This document shows positions 1 through 8,822 of a stretch of 64,000 nucleotides of DNA, one piece after another. Below the pieces are notes generated by a model. That model worked only from the letters and a program-made list of their open reading frames with translations. It did no database searches and had not been told where the DNA came from. The position numbers and the translations under genes are program-made. Within the stretch, counting starts at the first letter, position 1. Every line of letters starts with the position of its first letter. The stretch is from Ruegeria sp. THAF57 (GTDB lineage: Bacteria > Pseudomonadota > Alphaproteobacteria > Rhodobacterales > Rhodobacteraceae): assembly GCF_903914075.1 (NCBI RefSeq), contig NZ_CAIWNQ010000006.1:149223-213222 (forward strand), given 5' to 3'.

Positions 1-668
1 AACTGCGTATGCCCCATCGCGCCGGCCCAGCTTCCGACCATATTGTGAGGACTGACATCCCCGGCCTCAATGATCTGCAACGCGGCAATCAACTGGGTTT
101 CAAAGAACCGCGCGCGACGCGCATCGAACGCAAGCGTGGCCAAAGATCGGATGGTGTGGTCACCTCCCCTAAAAGATCCAAAGGATGTCTCTAGCCCCCA
201 GATCGCGGTCACAACCTCTTTTTCAACGCCGTACTGCGCCTCAATCCGGGTCAGCGTATCGCCGTAGCGCTGCAATCCGGCGCGGCCATCTGCGATGCGT
301 CGGTCCGAAACGGCAGCGTCCAAATATTCCCAAATGGGTTTCGAAAACTCCGCCTGATTGCGGTCCCGTTTGATGACGTCCTTGTCATATGTCAGACCCT
401 CCAGAGACCGGTCCAACGTCGCAGCGGAAATGCCCTGTTCAAGGGCGCGCTCACGAAAGGCACCCAGCCACGCCTGAAACCGCGCGTTTCCTTCGGTAGA
501 CACCCGATACTCCTTGGCTGGTGGTCGAACGACCGGTCGGATCGAGACCGTTACATCAGCCGAAGCCAACTGCAAGATCTGCAACCCATCTGACTTTTCC
601 TGCGATTCCGCCTGCACTATGGATGCCCATAATGCAGCGGTCATGACGCCGCCTATGCATTTACGCAT
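1..668 (-). CDS. Lytic murein transglycosylase, MltB/SLT_2 type (partial, C-terminus beyond left edge)
   Basis: Periplasmic enzyme that cleaves peptidoglycan glycan strands with formation of 1,6-anhydro-muramyl ends. I translated the minus strand from the ATG at 668; 222 residues are present before the edge. A Sec signal peptide (about residues 1-20, ending VQA) is followed by the usual helical region (FQAWLGAFRERALEQGIS). The catalytic motif WGLETSFG places the active-site Glu at residue 160, and GSWAGAMGHTQ near the edge matches the second conserved block of the family. The family is normally about 270-400 residues, so the substrate-binding C-terminus is missing here. Family assignment is secure; the exact subfamily is not. 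Confidence 0.88.
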   Translation of the reverse strand, partial: MRKCIGGVMTAALWASIVQAESQEKSDGLQILQLASADVTVSIRPVVRPPAKEYRVSTEGNARFQAWLGAFRERALEQGISAATLDRSLEGLTYDKDVIKRDRNQAEFSKPIWEYLDAAVSDRRIADGRAGLQRYGDTLTRIEAQYGVEKEVVTAIWGLETSFGSFRGGDHTIRSLATLAFDARRARFFETQLIAALQIIEAGDVSPHNMVGSWAGAMGHTQ

Positions 669-731
669 TCCGATTTTTCCTGATTACTGCTCATTCACAG
701 AATAGCGCAAAACCGCGCTTCGACAAAGCGG

Positions 732-1445
732 TCATATGTTCTGTTCGCGATCTTTTGCTTCCCGCTCGGCCCGTATCTGGGCCAGCGCCTGCCGCAACAT
801 AGGAACGCGATTTGGCCTAAAGCTATCGTCTGTTACGAACATTTCGCGCATGCGATCCAAACGAAAGACCCTGAAATCCTGTCTCAGATGGCACCACGAC
901 AGCAGAACGCTGGCGCGATCCATATAAACAATACTAAGCGGGTCCACCCTTCGGCGCGTTTCCTCCCCCTTGCCGTCCGTATAAGCAAAATCAATGGTGC
1001 GCTCGTCCCACGTGGCCTGCCGCAGATCGGCCACTTCGATTGTCGGCTTGGCCGGGCGTGCAAACCGGGCGGCGGCGAGTACTGCGTGACTTAACCGGTG
1101 GGATTGGCGCGGCGGCAAACGACCCTGCAGTTTTCGAAGCGCGTCACTGGCGGCCTCTGCCAGACTCGGATCACCGATCGACTGCACCTCGCGCAGGCCA
1201 AGAACCAAGGCTTCCAGCTCATCATCGGTAAAGCCCAATGGCGGCAGGGTGGCGTCCTCGATCAGGGTAAACCCGAAACCTGCCTCTCCGTCTATCACAG
1301 CGCCTAAGCCACGCAGCGCGTCTATGTCACGATGAACGGTACGGGCTGAAACACCCAAGTCCTGCGCCAATTTCACCGATGTTTTCGGCGATGGGCCAGA
1401 GCGTAAAGCTTGCATCAACTGGAACAGGCGGGCGGTGCGGGACAT
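732..1445 (-). CDS. WYL-domain helix-turn-helix regulator (YafY/DeoR-like)
   Basis: Predicted transcriptional regulator of 237 residues. The start is the ATG at 1445 (MSRTARLF), the usual N-terminus of this family; the longer reading frame upstream would overlap the divergent gene. Residues 1-60 form a winged helix-turn-helix (LAQDLGVSARTVHRDIDAL). A WYL domain, thought to sense small molecules or nucleic acid, lies at about 130-205 (SIVYMDRASVLLSWCHL and the following FRVFRLDRM). It is divergent from a glutathione S-transferase gene, with an inverted repeat at 1468-1484 in the shared promoter region, so it probably controls itself and that neighbour. The ligand is unknown. Confidence 0.85.
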   Translation of the reverse strand: MSRTARLFQLMQALRSGPSPKTSVKLAQDLGVSARTVHRDIDALRGLGAVIDGEAGFGFTLIEDATLPPLGFTDDELEALVLGLREVQSIGDPSLAEAASDALRKLQGRLPPRQSHRLSHAVLAAARFARPAKPTIEVADLRQATWDERTIDFAYTDGKGEETRRRVDPLSIVYMDRASVLLSWCHLRQDFRVFRLDRMREMFVTDDSFRPNRVPMLRQALAQIRAEREAKDREQNI

Positions 1446-1467
1446 AACGCAATTTACCTTAGTTCTA

Positions 1468-1484
1468 ATGACAATTTTTGTCAT
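1468..1484. promoter_or_regulatory. Candidate operator between WYL regulator and GST
   Basis: Perfect inverted repeat ATGACA-N5-TGTCAT. It lies 23 bp upstream of the WYL regulator start and about 44 bp upstream of the GST start, in the only intergenic space between the divergent genes. Position and symmetry suggest a dimeric regulator site; that the WYL protein is the binder is inferred. Confidence 0.45.
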
Positions 1485-1527
1485 CAGGCGCGCGTAACTA
1501 GGAGGCATCCAACCAAGGGAGATGCCA

Positions 1528-2223
1528 ATGTTGACCTTACTGACCTTTCCAGCCGCTTTCGGGTCTTTCAGCGCCAGTCCATTCTGCGTCAAGACGGCCC
1601 TAATGCTGCAATACTCAGGCCAACACTGGCAGCGCTCCGATTTGCTGAACCCCGGCAAAATGCCCCACCAAAAGCTGCCCGTCCTGCGCACACCGGACCG
1701 TCTTTTGCCCGACAGCGACCTGATCCGGGATTGGCTGGAATCGCAGGGCGCCGATTTCGACAAGGGGCTGACTGACGCGCAAAAGGCGCAGTCCCGCGCC
1801 CTGATCCGCATGGCCGAAGAGCATATTTATCACCACATTGTACTGGATCGTTGGGGCAACGATGAGGCATGGCCGATTCTGCGCGACACGTTCTTTACCG
1901 AAATCCCAGCGCTGATCCGCAGGCCTGTGACAAAAGCAATTCGCCGGTCGGTGCTCAGGCGTCTGGACGGGGTTGGTGTATCCAGATTCTCAGAGTCCGA
2001 ACGCCGTGGGCGTCTGGAACGCGATCTCGAGTCGATTTCCGCGTTGCTTTGGCAATCTCCCTTCCTGATGGGAGATACCCCCACGGCAGCAGATATGAGC
2101 GTGGGCCCAATTCTGGCAGCGATGCGCGCAACACCGGTAGAAACGCCACTGACCCGGCGGATCAAACAAGATACGCTTCTCAGCAGCTATATCGACCGCA
2201 TAGAACAGGCGATTCCCGTATGA
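1528..2223 (+). CDS. Glutathione S-transferase family protein
   Basis: A 231-residue thioredoxin-fold plus alpha-helical protein of the GST superfamily. The N-terminal part carries FCVKTALMLQYSGQ (the first helix after a Cys-containing loop) and KLPVLRTPDRLLPDSDLIRDWL, the cis-Pro and glutathione-binding D/S region. The C-terminal helical domain ends with FLMGDTPTAADMSVGPIL, the N-capping box typical of GSTs. I chose the ATG at 1528 because AAGGGAG at 1515-1521 is correctly spaced for it; the ATG at 1522 is too close. The stop overlaps the next gene (ATGA). Substrate unknown; probably under the divergent WYL regulator. Confidence 0.82.
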   Translation: MLTLLTFPAAFGSFSASPFCVKTALMLQYSGQHWQRSDLLNPGKMPHQKLPVLRTPDRLLPDSDLIRDWLESQGADFDKGLTDAQKAQSRALIRMAEEHIYHHIVLDRWGNDEAWPILRDTFFTEIPALIRRPVTKAIRRSVLRRLDGVGVSRFSESERRGRLERDLESISALLWQSPFLMGDTPTAADMSVGPILAAMRATPVETPLTRRIKQDTLLSSYIDRIEQAIPV

Positions 2224-2621
2224 TGCCCTTCAAAGACCCTGCCGTCGCTGCCGTCTTCGACGCCTTCCCCCAGAGCACCCGAAAAGGTGCGCTGGCACTG
2301 CGGGACCTGATCTTTGAAACCGCCCAGACGTTGCCCGACACGCACCCCATGCAAGAGGCTCTACGTTGGGGTCAACCAGCCTATCTTGCGCCCAAAGGGT
2401 CAACACTCAGGCTGGGAGGGCACAAGTCTGCCAATTTCGCTTTATTTGTGCATTGCCAGACACGGCTGATCGGCGACTTTACCTCGGCCTTTCCGGGCGA
2501 AGACCGGCTGGACGGCAATCGCGCGGTCCTGTTCGATCACCCCGGGCAGATCGACGCAAACCGCCATGGTTGGCTGATTGCCAGGGCGCTGACTTATCAC
2601 GTTACAGAGAAAACCAGATGA
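2220..2621 (+). CDS. DUF1801 domain protein
   Basis: A 133-residue protein resembling the DUF1801/YdhG-like family: a short alpha/beta protein with the pattern DAFPQSTRKGALALRDLIFETA, then LRWGQPAYL and NFALFVHC. The function of the family is not established. The start overlaps the GST stop (ATGA), so the two are translationally coupled and probably share a role under the WYL regulator. A second in-frame ATG at 2223 would shorten it by one residue. Confidence 0.7.
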   Translation: MMPFKDPAVAAVFDAFPQSTRKGALALRDLIFETAQTLPDTHPMQEALRWGQPAYLAPKGSTLRLGGHKSANFALFVHCQTRLIGDFTSAFPGEDRLDGNRAVLFDHPGQIDANRHGWLIARALTYHVTEKTR

Positions 2622-2696
2622 ATTTGGATCGCTATTCGCATTCAGGCAAAGCCAAAAGGCAACTAAAAACGATACGACATATTTCTGAAACGCGTT

Positions 2697-4955
2697 TTAC
2701 CTCTGACGGCGTTTGCGTTCGACCTTGCGCTTGATCTTGTCTTTTTTGCGCTTGTTGCTGGCTGCCTTACGGCGCGTACTACGTTTCGCAGGGCCGCGAC
2801 CACGCGGCAGGGCCTGATCGTCGATCGAGAGCAGTTCCAATTCCAAACCGCCAGTCACTGGCGTGGCTTCGGTCAGGCGCACGGTGACGCGCTGACCGAT
2901 GGCGATGATCAGGCCGGTGTCTGATCCCATCAGCGTCCCAGCCTCGCGGTCGAAATGAAAGAACTCACGCCCAAGCGAGCGCACGGGCACCAGCCCATCC
3001 GCGCCGGTTTCGTCCATTTTCACGAAAGCCCCGAACCGCGCGATGCCGCTGATACGGCCGGTGAACTCATTGCCCACCCGCTCGCTCAGATAGGCCGCCA
3101 GATAGCGGTCGGTGGTGTCGCGTTCGGCCATCATCGAACGGCGCTCGGTATCCGAGATATGGGTGGCAGTTTCATCCAGCCGCGCGATTTCATCCTCGGT
3201 CAGCCCATCGTCGCCCCACCCATGGGCCGAAATCAGCGCGCGATGCACGATCAGGTCGGCATAGCGCCGAATGGGCGAGGTGAAATGCGCATAATTCCGC
3301 AGCGCCAGACCGAAATGGCCGAAATTCTCGGGGTTGTAATAGGCCTGTGCCATCGACCGCAGGGTGGACAGGTTGATCAGCTCGGCATCCTCGGTCCCGG
3401 CGGCAGCATTAAGCAGCGCGTTCAGGTGACGGGTTTGCAGCACCTGCCCTTTGGCCAGGTTCAACCCGGCGGCCTGCGCGGTTTCCCGCAGGCTTTCCAG
3501 CTTTTCCGGTGCAGGTTCTTCGTGGACACGGAACAGCAGCGGGCGGCGCTTGGCGATCAGCGTCTCAGCCGCAGCTACGTTGGCGAGGATCATGAATTCT
3601 TCGATCAGCTTATGGGCATCCAGCCGGTCGCGGAACGCCACGCTGGTCACTTCACCCGTGTCGCTGAGAACGATCTGTCGTTCCGGCAGGTCCAGTTCCA
3701 GCGGCTGCCGCTCTGCCCGCGCGGTTTTCAGCGCGTCATAAGCGGCATAGAGCGGTTTCAAGACCGTATCCAGCAATGGCCCTGTACGGTCATTGGGGGT
3801 GCCGTCGATGGCTTCCTGCACCTCGGCATAATGCAGCGACGCGGCCGAGCGCATCAGCCCGCGCACAAAACGATGACCGATTTTGTTGCCTTCGGTGTCG
3901 ATCTGCATCCGCACCGCGATACAGGCGCGCGGAACGCCTTCGTGCAGCGAACACAGATCGCTCGACAGGCGGTCCGGCAACATCGGCACCACCCGGTCGG
4001 GGAAATAGCTGGAGTTGCCGCGCTTGCGCGCCTCACGGTCCAGTGCGGTCCCGGGCTGCACATAGGCGGCCACATCTGCAATGGCGACCCAGATCACATG
4101 GCCGCCGGGGTTTTTCGGATCGTCATCCGCGTGCGCGTAACAGGCATCGTCATGGTCCCGCGCATCCGAAGGGTCGATAGTCAGCAGCGGCATATCCCGC
4201 AGGTCTTCGCGGCCCTTCAGGCCAACGGGTTTGGCCTTGTCCGCTTCGGCGATCACCTTATCGGGGAAGTCGTCCGGGATACCATGCTGATGGATTGCGA
4301 TCAGCGACACCGCCTTGGGCGCGGTCGGGTCGCCCAAACGTTCGACAATGCGCGCGCGGGGCAGGCCCATCCGGTTCTTGGGGCCGGCCTGTTCCGCCTC
4401 GACCAGTTCCCCATCCTTGGCACCCAGCACGGCCCCTTCTGGCACTAGCCATTCGTTTTGGCCGGCTTTGTCGATGGGCACGATCCGCCCGCCCTCGGCC
4501 CCTTTACGGAAGATGCCAACGATCTTGCGCGGGTTGGTGCCGATCCGGCGGATCAGGCGGGCCTCATAATTGTGGTCTTCCTCATGCACCACGTTCAGTC
4601 GGGCCAGAATCCGGTCGCCTTCGCCCAGCGCCGGGTCGCTGGCGCGGGTGATCAGCAGCACGATGGGTTCTACTCCTTCGCCATGCCATTCCAGCGGACG
4701 AGCGAACAAGTCGCCATCGGCGTTCGGAGCCTTCACCTGCAACACGCTGACCGGCGGCAGGCGATCCGGGTCGCCATAGCTGCGTTTGCGTTTTTCCAGA
4801 TGGCCCTCGGCCTCAAGCTCACGTAGGATGCGTTTCAGGTCGATCCGCGCCGCGCCCTTGATCCCAAAGGCTTTGGCGATATCGCGTTTCGAGGTCAGGG
4901 TGGGGTTCGCCGAGATCCAGTCCAGGACCTCCTGCTTGGTGGGGATACGACTCAT
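2697..4955 (-). CDS. rnr: Ribonuclease R
   Basis: Processive 3'-to-5' exoribonuclease of the RNB family, 752 residues, a normal length for alphaproteobacteria. Order: N-terminal winged helix (about 1-60), cold-shock/OB domains (about 65-200), the RNB catalytic domain, and a C-terminal S1 domain (about 635-715, RISGIARFGAFVKMDETG), followed by a very basic Lys/Arg-rich tail, as expected for an enzyme that degrades structured RNA. The catalytic motif IDPSDARDHDDA gives metal-binding aspartates D261, D267, D269 and D270. It converges on the DUF1801 gene and is separated by about 50 bp from the downstream gene on the same strand. Confidence 0.97.
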   Translation of the reverse strand: MSRIPTKQEVLDWISANPTLTSKRDIAKAFGIKGAARIDLKRILRELEAEGHLEKRKRSYGDPDRLPPVSVLQVKAPNADGDLFARPLEWHGEGVEPIVLLITRASDPALGEGDRILARLNVVHEEDHNYEARLIRRIGTNPRKIVGIFRKGAEGGRIVPIDKAGQNEWLVPEGAVLGAKDGELVEAEQAGPKNRMGLPRARIVERLGDPTAPKAVSLIAIHQHGIPDDFPDKVIAEADKAKPVGLKGREDLRDMPLLTIDPSDARDHDDACYAHADDDPKNPGGHVIWVAIADVAAYVQPGTALDREARKRGNSSYFPDRVVPMLPDRLSSDLCSLHEGVPRACIAVRMQIDTEGNKIGHRFVRGLMRSAASLHYAEVQEAIDGTPNDRTGPLLDTVLKPLYAAYDALKTARAERQPLELDLPERQIVLSDTGEVTSVAFRDRLDAHKLIEEFMILANVAAAETLIAKRRPLLFRVHEEPAPEKLESLRETAQAAGLNLAKGQVLQTRHLNALLNAAAGTEDAELINLSTLRSMAQAYYNPENFGHFGLALRNYAHFTSPIRRYADLIVHRALISAHGWGDDGLTEDEIARLDETATHISDTERRSMMAERDTTDRYLAAYLSERVGNEFTGRISGIARFGAFVKMDETGADGLVPVRSLGREFFHFDREAGTLMGSDTGLIIAIGQRVTVRLTEATPVTGGLELELLSIDDQALPRGRGPAKRSTRRKAASNKRKKDKIKRKVERKRRQR

Positions 4956-5003
4956 GTATTTGGCGTAACACGGGCGTGCGACGGCGTCATGACCAAAAAC
5001 GGA

Positions 5004-5579
5004 TCAGGGCTTCAGATCGGCCACCGTGTCCACGTCTCGCAACGGGTTCAGTAGCGCCACGCGCTGACCGGGGATCGAGGCCAGCGTGTCCGCCAGCGCA
5101 TACTCAGTCGACCAGCGCACATTGCGGAACAGGTTGTGGGGCAATGCGCCGTATCTTTGCGCACCCACCAGCCAATAGCCACCGTCGGGCGCGGGGCCAA
5201 ATGCCATCTGCGCCGCACCCAGCGCCTTGAAGGCCCCGGCAATATGGGGGCGCGTAATGCCCGGAATATCTGCACCGATCAGGCAGACTGGCCCCGGCGG
5301 CATCCCGCGCAGCATCCGGCCCATCCTATCCCCCAGATCTCCGCCCCCCTGCGCAGCGCGCGGCAGGTCTGCGGGCCAGATACGGCTGGTTAGCCCCTCG
5401 CGGTCGGGCGCAACCGCCAGCACGATCTGCCAACGCGGATCACGCAGCCGCCGGATCAACGCGCGGGTCTGATGACGAAACCACCACGCTGCCCCGACCA
5501 TGCCGATATCCCGGCCCAGCCGGGTTTTCACCCGACCCGGTCGCGGCTCTTTCACCATGATCACAAGAGTACGCTGCAT
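5004..5579 (-). CDS. TIGR04282-type glycosyltransferase/nucleotidyltransferase-like protein (DUF2064)
   Basis: A 191-residue Rossmann-type nucleotide-diphospho-sugar transferase fold protein. Recognisable blocks: MVKEPRPGRVKTRLG at the N-terminus (phosphate-binding loop with KTRL), CLIGADIPGIT (the DxD-like acidic motif) and GPAPDGGYWLVG. Families with these motifs are annotated as TIGR04282 arsenosugar-type glycosyltransferases, but the biochemical role is mostly unproven. The ATG at 5579 follows the dapE stop by 1 bp, so it is almost certainly cotranscribed and coupled with dapE. I chose this start over the longer frame, which runs inside dapE. Confidence 0.78.
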   Translation of the reverse strand: MQRTLVIMVKEPRPGRVKTRLGRDIGMVGAAWWFRHQTRALIRRLRDPRWQIVLAVAPDREGLTSRIWPADLPRAAQGGGDLGDRMGRMLRGMPPGPVCLIGADIPGITRPHIAGAFKALGAAQMAFGPAPDGGYWLVGAQRYGALPHNLFRNVRWSTEYALADTLASIPGQRVALLNPLRDVDTVADLKP

Positions 5580-5580
5580 G

Positions 5581-6720
5581 TCAGGCGAAATAATCCCGCA
5601 GGATGCGAGTGTAGATCGCCTTGAGCTGTTCGATCTGGGCCACCTCGACGCATTCATCCACCTGATGCATCGTGCGCCCGACCAGACCGAATTCCACCAC
5701 CGGGCAGTGATTTTTGACAAATCGCGCGTCCGAGGTGCCGCCCGTGGTCGACAACTCAGGTTTCACGCCCGTTTCCGCCTCAACCGACTTGGCAACCAGA
5801 TCAGACAAAGGGCCGGGGGGTGTCAGGAAGCTTTCGCCTGAGATCTTGATCCGCAGGTCAATCTCAACCCCGAACGCCTCCGCCACAGCAGCGGCCTCGG
5901 CCCGCAGCCAATCGCTGAGGCTGGCCCCTGAATGCAGATCGTTGAACCGGATATTCACCGCGCCGGTGCATTGCGCGGGGATCACGTTGGTTGCCGGATT
6001 ACCCGTGTCAATCGTGACCACGGCCAGCGTCGAGGCGTCGAAGTGATCCGTCCCCTGATCCAGTTCGTGACTGGCCAGACGATCCATCAGCCGCGCCATT
6101 GCGGGCATCGGATTCTTGGCCCGGTGCGGATAGGCCGCGTGCCCCTGCACGCCGGTCACGGTGAGCCAAATATTCATAGACCCACGACGCCCGATCTTCA
6201 TCATCTCGCCCATCGTATTGGGACACGTCGGCTCACCCACTAGACAGACCGACATCTTCTCATCTGCGCGGTCCATATACTCCAGCAACGCGGTTGTGCC
6301 GTCCACCGCATCCCCTTCTTCGTCGCCCGTAATCGTCAGGATCACCGCCCCGTCCGGCGGCGTGTCGCGCACGAAATCAACGGCAGCCGCGGCAAAGGCC
6401 GCAACACCGGACTTCATGTCCGTCGTTCCGCGGCCAAACATGACACCATCTTTGATCTCGGCCCCGAAGGGCGGCATGGTCCATGCGTCCTCATCCCCGA
6501 CCGGAACTACGTCAGTGTGACCGTTGAACCCAAAACTGCGCGCATGTCCTTTCGCGCCCCAACGGGCAAACAGGTTGCTGACGCCGCCCCGGTCCACGCG
6601 CGTGCACTCGAACCCGGCGTCGGACAGGGTGCGCTCAAGCAAGACAAGGGCACCGCCTTCTTCGGGTGTGACCGAAGGGCAACGGATCAGGTCTGCCGTG
6701 AGTTGTACCGGATCTGTCAT
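5581..6720 (-). CDS. dapE: Succinyl-diaminopimelate desuccinylase
   Basis: Zinc metallohydrolase of the succinylase branch of lysine/meso-diaminopimelate synthesis; it releases succinate and LL-diaminopimelate. 379 residues, the normal length. M20 peptidase motifs are complete: GHTDVVPVG (first His ligand), [10 protein letters not shown] (bridging Asp), ITGDEEGD (catalytic and metal Glu), VGEPT, and a C-terminal RTMHQVDE (last His). The ATG at 6720 is preceded by AAAGGGCGAG. dapD of the same pathway is 2 kb away on the same strand but not adjacent. Confidence 0.95.
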   Translation of the reverse strand: MTDPVQLTADLIRCPSVTPEEGGALVLLERTLSDAGFECTRVDRGGVSNLFARWGAKGHARSFGFNGHTDVVPVGDEDAWTMPPFGAEIKDGVMFGRGTTDMKSGVAAFAAAAVDFVRDTPPDGAVILTITGDEEGDAVDGTTALLEYMDRADEKMSVCLVGEPTCPNTMGEMMKIGRRGSMNIWLTVTGVQGHAAYPHRAKNPMPAMARLMDRLASHELDQGTDHFDASTLAVVTIDTGNPATNVIPAQCTGAVNIRFNDLHSGASLSDWLRAEAAAVAEAFGVEIDLRIKISGESFLTPPGPLSDLVAKSVEAETGVKPELSTTGGTSDARFVKNHCPVVEFGLVGRTMHQVDECVEVAQIEQLKAIYTRILRDYFA

Positions 6721-6928
6721 TTCTCGCCCTTTCTGATTGTGGCTTCGCAGGATCGCGCACAGATTCAACGAATTGGGTGAATTGCCAACCCCTGCACCCC
6801 CATTTCTCGCGGCTTTTTTGCATAGACCTCAGTTTGATATCTCAATAAAACATGCCCGTTTACCCCAAGACCATCTTGCCGCCTTGTTCAAAACTGAGTT
6901 ACAGGGCGGCGAAACAGGTAAATTGACG

Positions 6929-7987
6929 ATGAAACGAGTCCTTTTCGCTTTGATCTGCCTGACTTTCGCCGTTCTCGCACAGCAAAGCCAGGCCCAGACG
7001 CTGTCGGTCGCCACCGTGACCCGTACCCCATTTTCCTATGTCGAGGATGGGGCGCAGACCGGTTTTTCGATGGATCTGCTTGCGGCACTGTCCGAGTCCC
7101 TGAACTGGGACTACGAGATCAACCGAGTCGAATCCTTTGGCGACATGCTGGGATCGGTTCAGGACGGGTCTGCTGATCTGGCCATCGCCAATATTTCGAT
7201 CACCGCCTCGCGCGAAACGCAGATGGACTTTAGCCAACCCATTTTTGAGGCTGGTTTGCAGATTATGGTCCCCTCTGACGCCGTGCGGCGACCGTCACTG
7301 CTGCAGGCGTTGCTTTCGGTCGAGTTGTTTATCGCCATCGGGCTTGCCTTTGCGATCCTTCTGGGTGGTGGCATGTTGATGTGGATTTTCGAGCGCCGCT
7401 CGCAACCCTATTTTGACCGCAAGTTGGACGAAGCATGGTTTCCGTCCTTCTGGTGGGCGCTGAACCTTGTGGTCAATGGCGGGTTCGAGGAACGGATGCC
7501 GCGCACCCCGTTTGGTCGGCTGTTGGGCGTTGTTCTGGTGGTGTCCTCGCTGTTTATTGTATCCGTCTTCACCGCGCGGATCACCTCGGTGATGACCGTG
7601 GACGCCATCAGCGGCAATGTGAATTCGGTCAACGATCTGTACGGAAAGCAGGTTGGCACTATTTCCAATTCAACCGCAGCCAATTTCCTGAACCGGCGAG
7701 AGATTGAATTTATCGGCTATGACGCGTTGGACCCATTGCTGGACGCCTTCAAGAATGAAGAGCTTGATGCGGTCGTGTTCGATGCCCCGATCCTGGCCTA
7801 CTTTGCCTCACACGAAGGGAGGCGGATCGCATCGGTCACCGGCGGTGTGTTCCTGCGCGAAAATTACGGGATCGCTTTCCCGACCGGCTCGCCTTTGGTC
7901 GAGGACGTCAATCAGGCGCTGCTGTCTCTGCGGGAGGACGGCGCCTATGACGAGATTTATCGCAAGTGGTTCGGGGCGCGGAACTAA
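6929..7987 (+). CDS. Ionotropic-glutamate-receptor-like protein: periplasmic amino-acid-binding domain split by a two-helix pore
   Basis: 352 residues. A Sec signal (1-22) leads into a solute-binding domain of the SBP_bac_3 type (S1, about 25-120). Then come a transmembrane helix (about 131-153, [19 protein letters not shown]), a re-entrant-like segment (about 169-190, [16 protein letters not shown]) and a second helix (about 198-222, [19 protein letters not shown]), before the second half of the binding domain (S2, 223-350). This S1-M1-P-M2-S2 order is that of prokaryotic glutamate-receptor channels (GluR0 type). R95 in [14 protein letters not shown] and D285 in VVFDAPIL sit where the ligand carboxylate and amine contacts occur in this family. 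The pore lacks the GYG potassium filter of GluR0. No transporter genes adjoin it. Confidence 0.8.
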   Translation: MKRVLFALICLTFAVLAQQSQAQTLSVATVTRTPFSYVEDGAQTGFSMDLLAALSESLNWDYEINRVESFGDMLGSVQDGSADLAIANISITASRETQMDFSQPIFEAGLQIMVPSDAVRRPSLLQALLSVELFIAIGLAFAILLGGGMLMWIFERRSQPYFDRKLDEAWFPSFWWALNLVVNGGFEERMPRTPFGRLLGVVLVVSSLFIVSVFTARITSVMTVDAISGNVNSVNDLYGKQVGTISNSTAANFLNRREIEFIGYDALDPLLDAFKNEELDAVVFDAPILAYFASHEGRRIASVTGGVFLRENYGIAFPTGSPLVEDVNQALLSLREDGAYDEIYRKWFGARN

Positions 7988-7993
7988 GGCGGC

Positions 7994-8338
7994 TTAGGCC
8001 GGTTCCTCATCTCCGAAAAACGGTGTCATCTGCGCGACGATAACCGCGTTCTCGTCCAGCGCGCGCTGCATCAGGGCTCGTTCATCAGGATCGATATCGT
8101 GACCCTGCGCTTCACGCTCGGCCAGAGTACCGTAACCAGTCACATCCAGAGGCGCCGTGTCCGCCTGTTTCAGGATCGCCACGGTCTCACGCACCGCTTC
8201 CGCCTCATCCACACCACTGGCGAAACACATCAACGCCGCCCCGGTCGCGCCTTCGGGCAGGCCGTCGCCGTCTTTGCGACCGATCTGCACAAGCAGGGTG
8301 TAAACTTGCTGACGGGACGGTTTCTTTTGCTTTTCCAT
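7994..8338 (-). CDS. Hypothetical 114-residue protein
   Basis: Not recognised. A small, soluble, acidic protein with a basic N-terminus (MEKQKKPSRQQVYTLLVQIG) and no signal peptide, membrane segment or cysteine cluster. The middle, GVDEAEAVRETVAILKQAD, looks helical. Its codon use matches the neighbours and it fills the gap between two genes almost exactly, which supports it being real. It converges on the receptor-channel gene (6 bp between stops) and diverges from the cupin gene. Confidence 0.65.
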   Translation of the reverse strand: MEKQKKPSRQQVYTLLVQIGRKDGDGLPEGATGAALMCFASGVDEAEAVRETVAILKQADTAPLDVTGYGTLAEREAQGHDIDPDERALMQRALDENAVIVAQMTPFFGDEEPA

Positions 8339-8435
8339 GCGGGGGCCATAGACCTGTGCACCTTCCCGGTCAAGCGATTGCGCTGACGCATGCGCGTCGT
8401 CATAGTGGTCCCGCCGTTAGTCAAAAAGGTGCTTA

Positions 8436-8771
8436 ATGACCTATCCAGAATTCATCACCGATTTTCCCAGCCTCGACGTGCCCTTCCCCGAGGACGTCGT
8501 GCAGACCGCCGTGATCCGGTCCGATGCCGGGCTGGTGGCGTTTTTCACTTTCCTGAAGGATTTTGAACTGCCCCCGCATTCGCACAAGGCCCAATGGGGA
8601 ACGGTAATCGAAGGTGAGGTTGAACTGACCATCGGGGATGAAACGCGAACCTACCGCCCCGGCGACAGCTATACGATCCCCACGGGCGTCGAACATGGCG
8701 GCAAAATCAAAGCCGGGTCTCGGGTGATCGACGTGTTCGAAGAACCCGACCGCTATCCGGTGAAAGGCTAA
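8436..8771 (+). CDS. Cupin-domain protein
   Basis: A 111-residue single-domain cupin. The metal-binding motif 1 is seen as LPPHSHKAQWGTVIEGEVEL (His-x-His, then Gly-rich turn), and motif 2 as YRPGDSYTIPTGVEHG. It probably binds one metal ion and acts as a small-molecule sensor, isomerase or dioxygenase; nothing in the context identifies a substrate. It is divergent from the 114-residue hypothetical gene and ends at a shared terminator with dapD. Confidence 0.82.
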   Translation: MTYPEFITDFPSLDVPFPEDVVQTAVIRSDAGLVAFFTFLKDFELPPHSHKAQWGTVIEGEVELTIGDETRTYRPGDSYTIPTGVEHGGKIKAGSRVIDVFEEPDRYPVKG

Positions 8772-8772
8772 C

Positions 8773-8806
8773 AAAAAAGACCGCAGCGCGATGCTGCGGC
8801 CCTTTT
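8773..8806. terminator. Bidirectional intrinsic terminator between cupin gene and dapD
   Basis: A 7-bp perfect stem, CCGCAGC (8781-8787) and GCTGCGG (8793-8799), with a 5-nt loop. It is flanked by AAAAAAG on the left and CCCTTTT on the right, so each strand has a T-run after the hairpin. It serves the convergent genes on both sides. Confidence 0.85.
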
Positions 8807-8822
8807 CCGGCTGGAGCGAGTT

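Noticed and set aside
2955..4448. A 497-residue open frame on the plus strand
   Set aside because: It is antisense to the catalytic core of rnr, has no ribosome site and no domain; long shadow frames are expected in GC-rich DNA.
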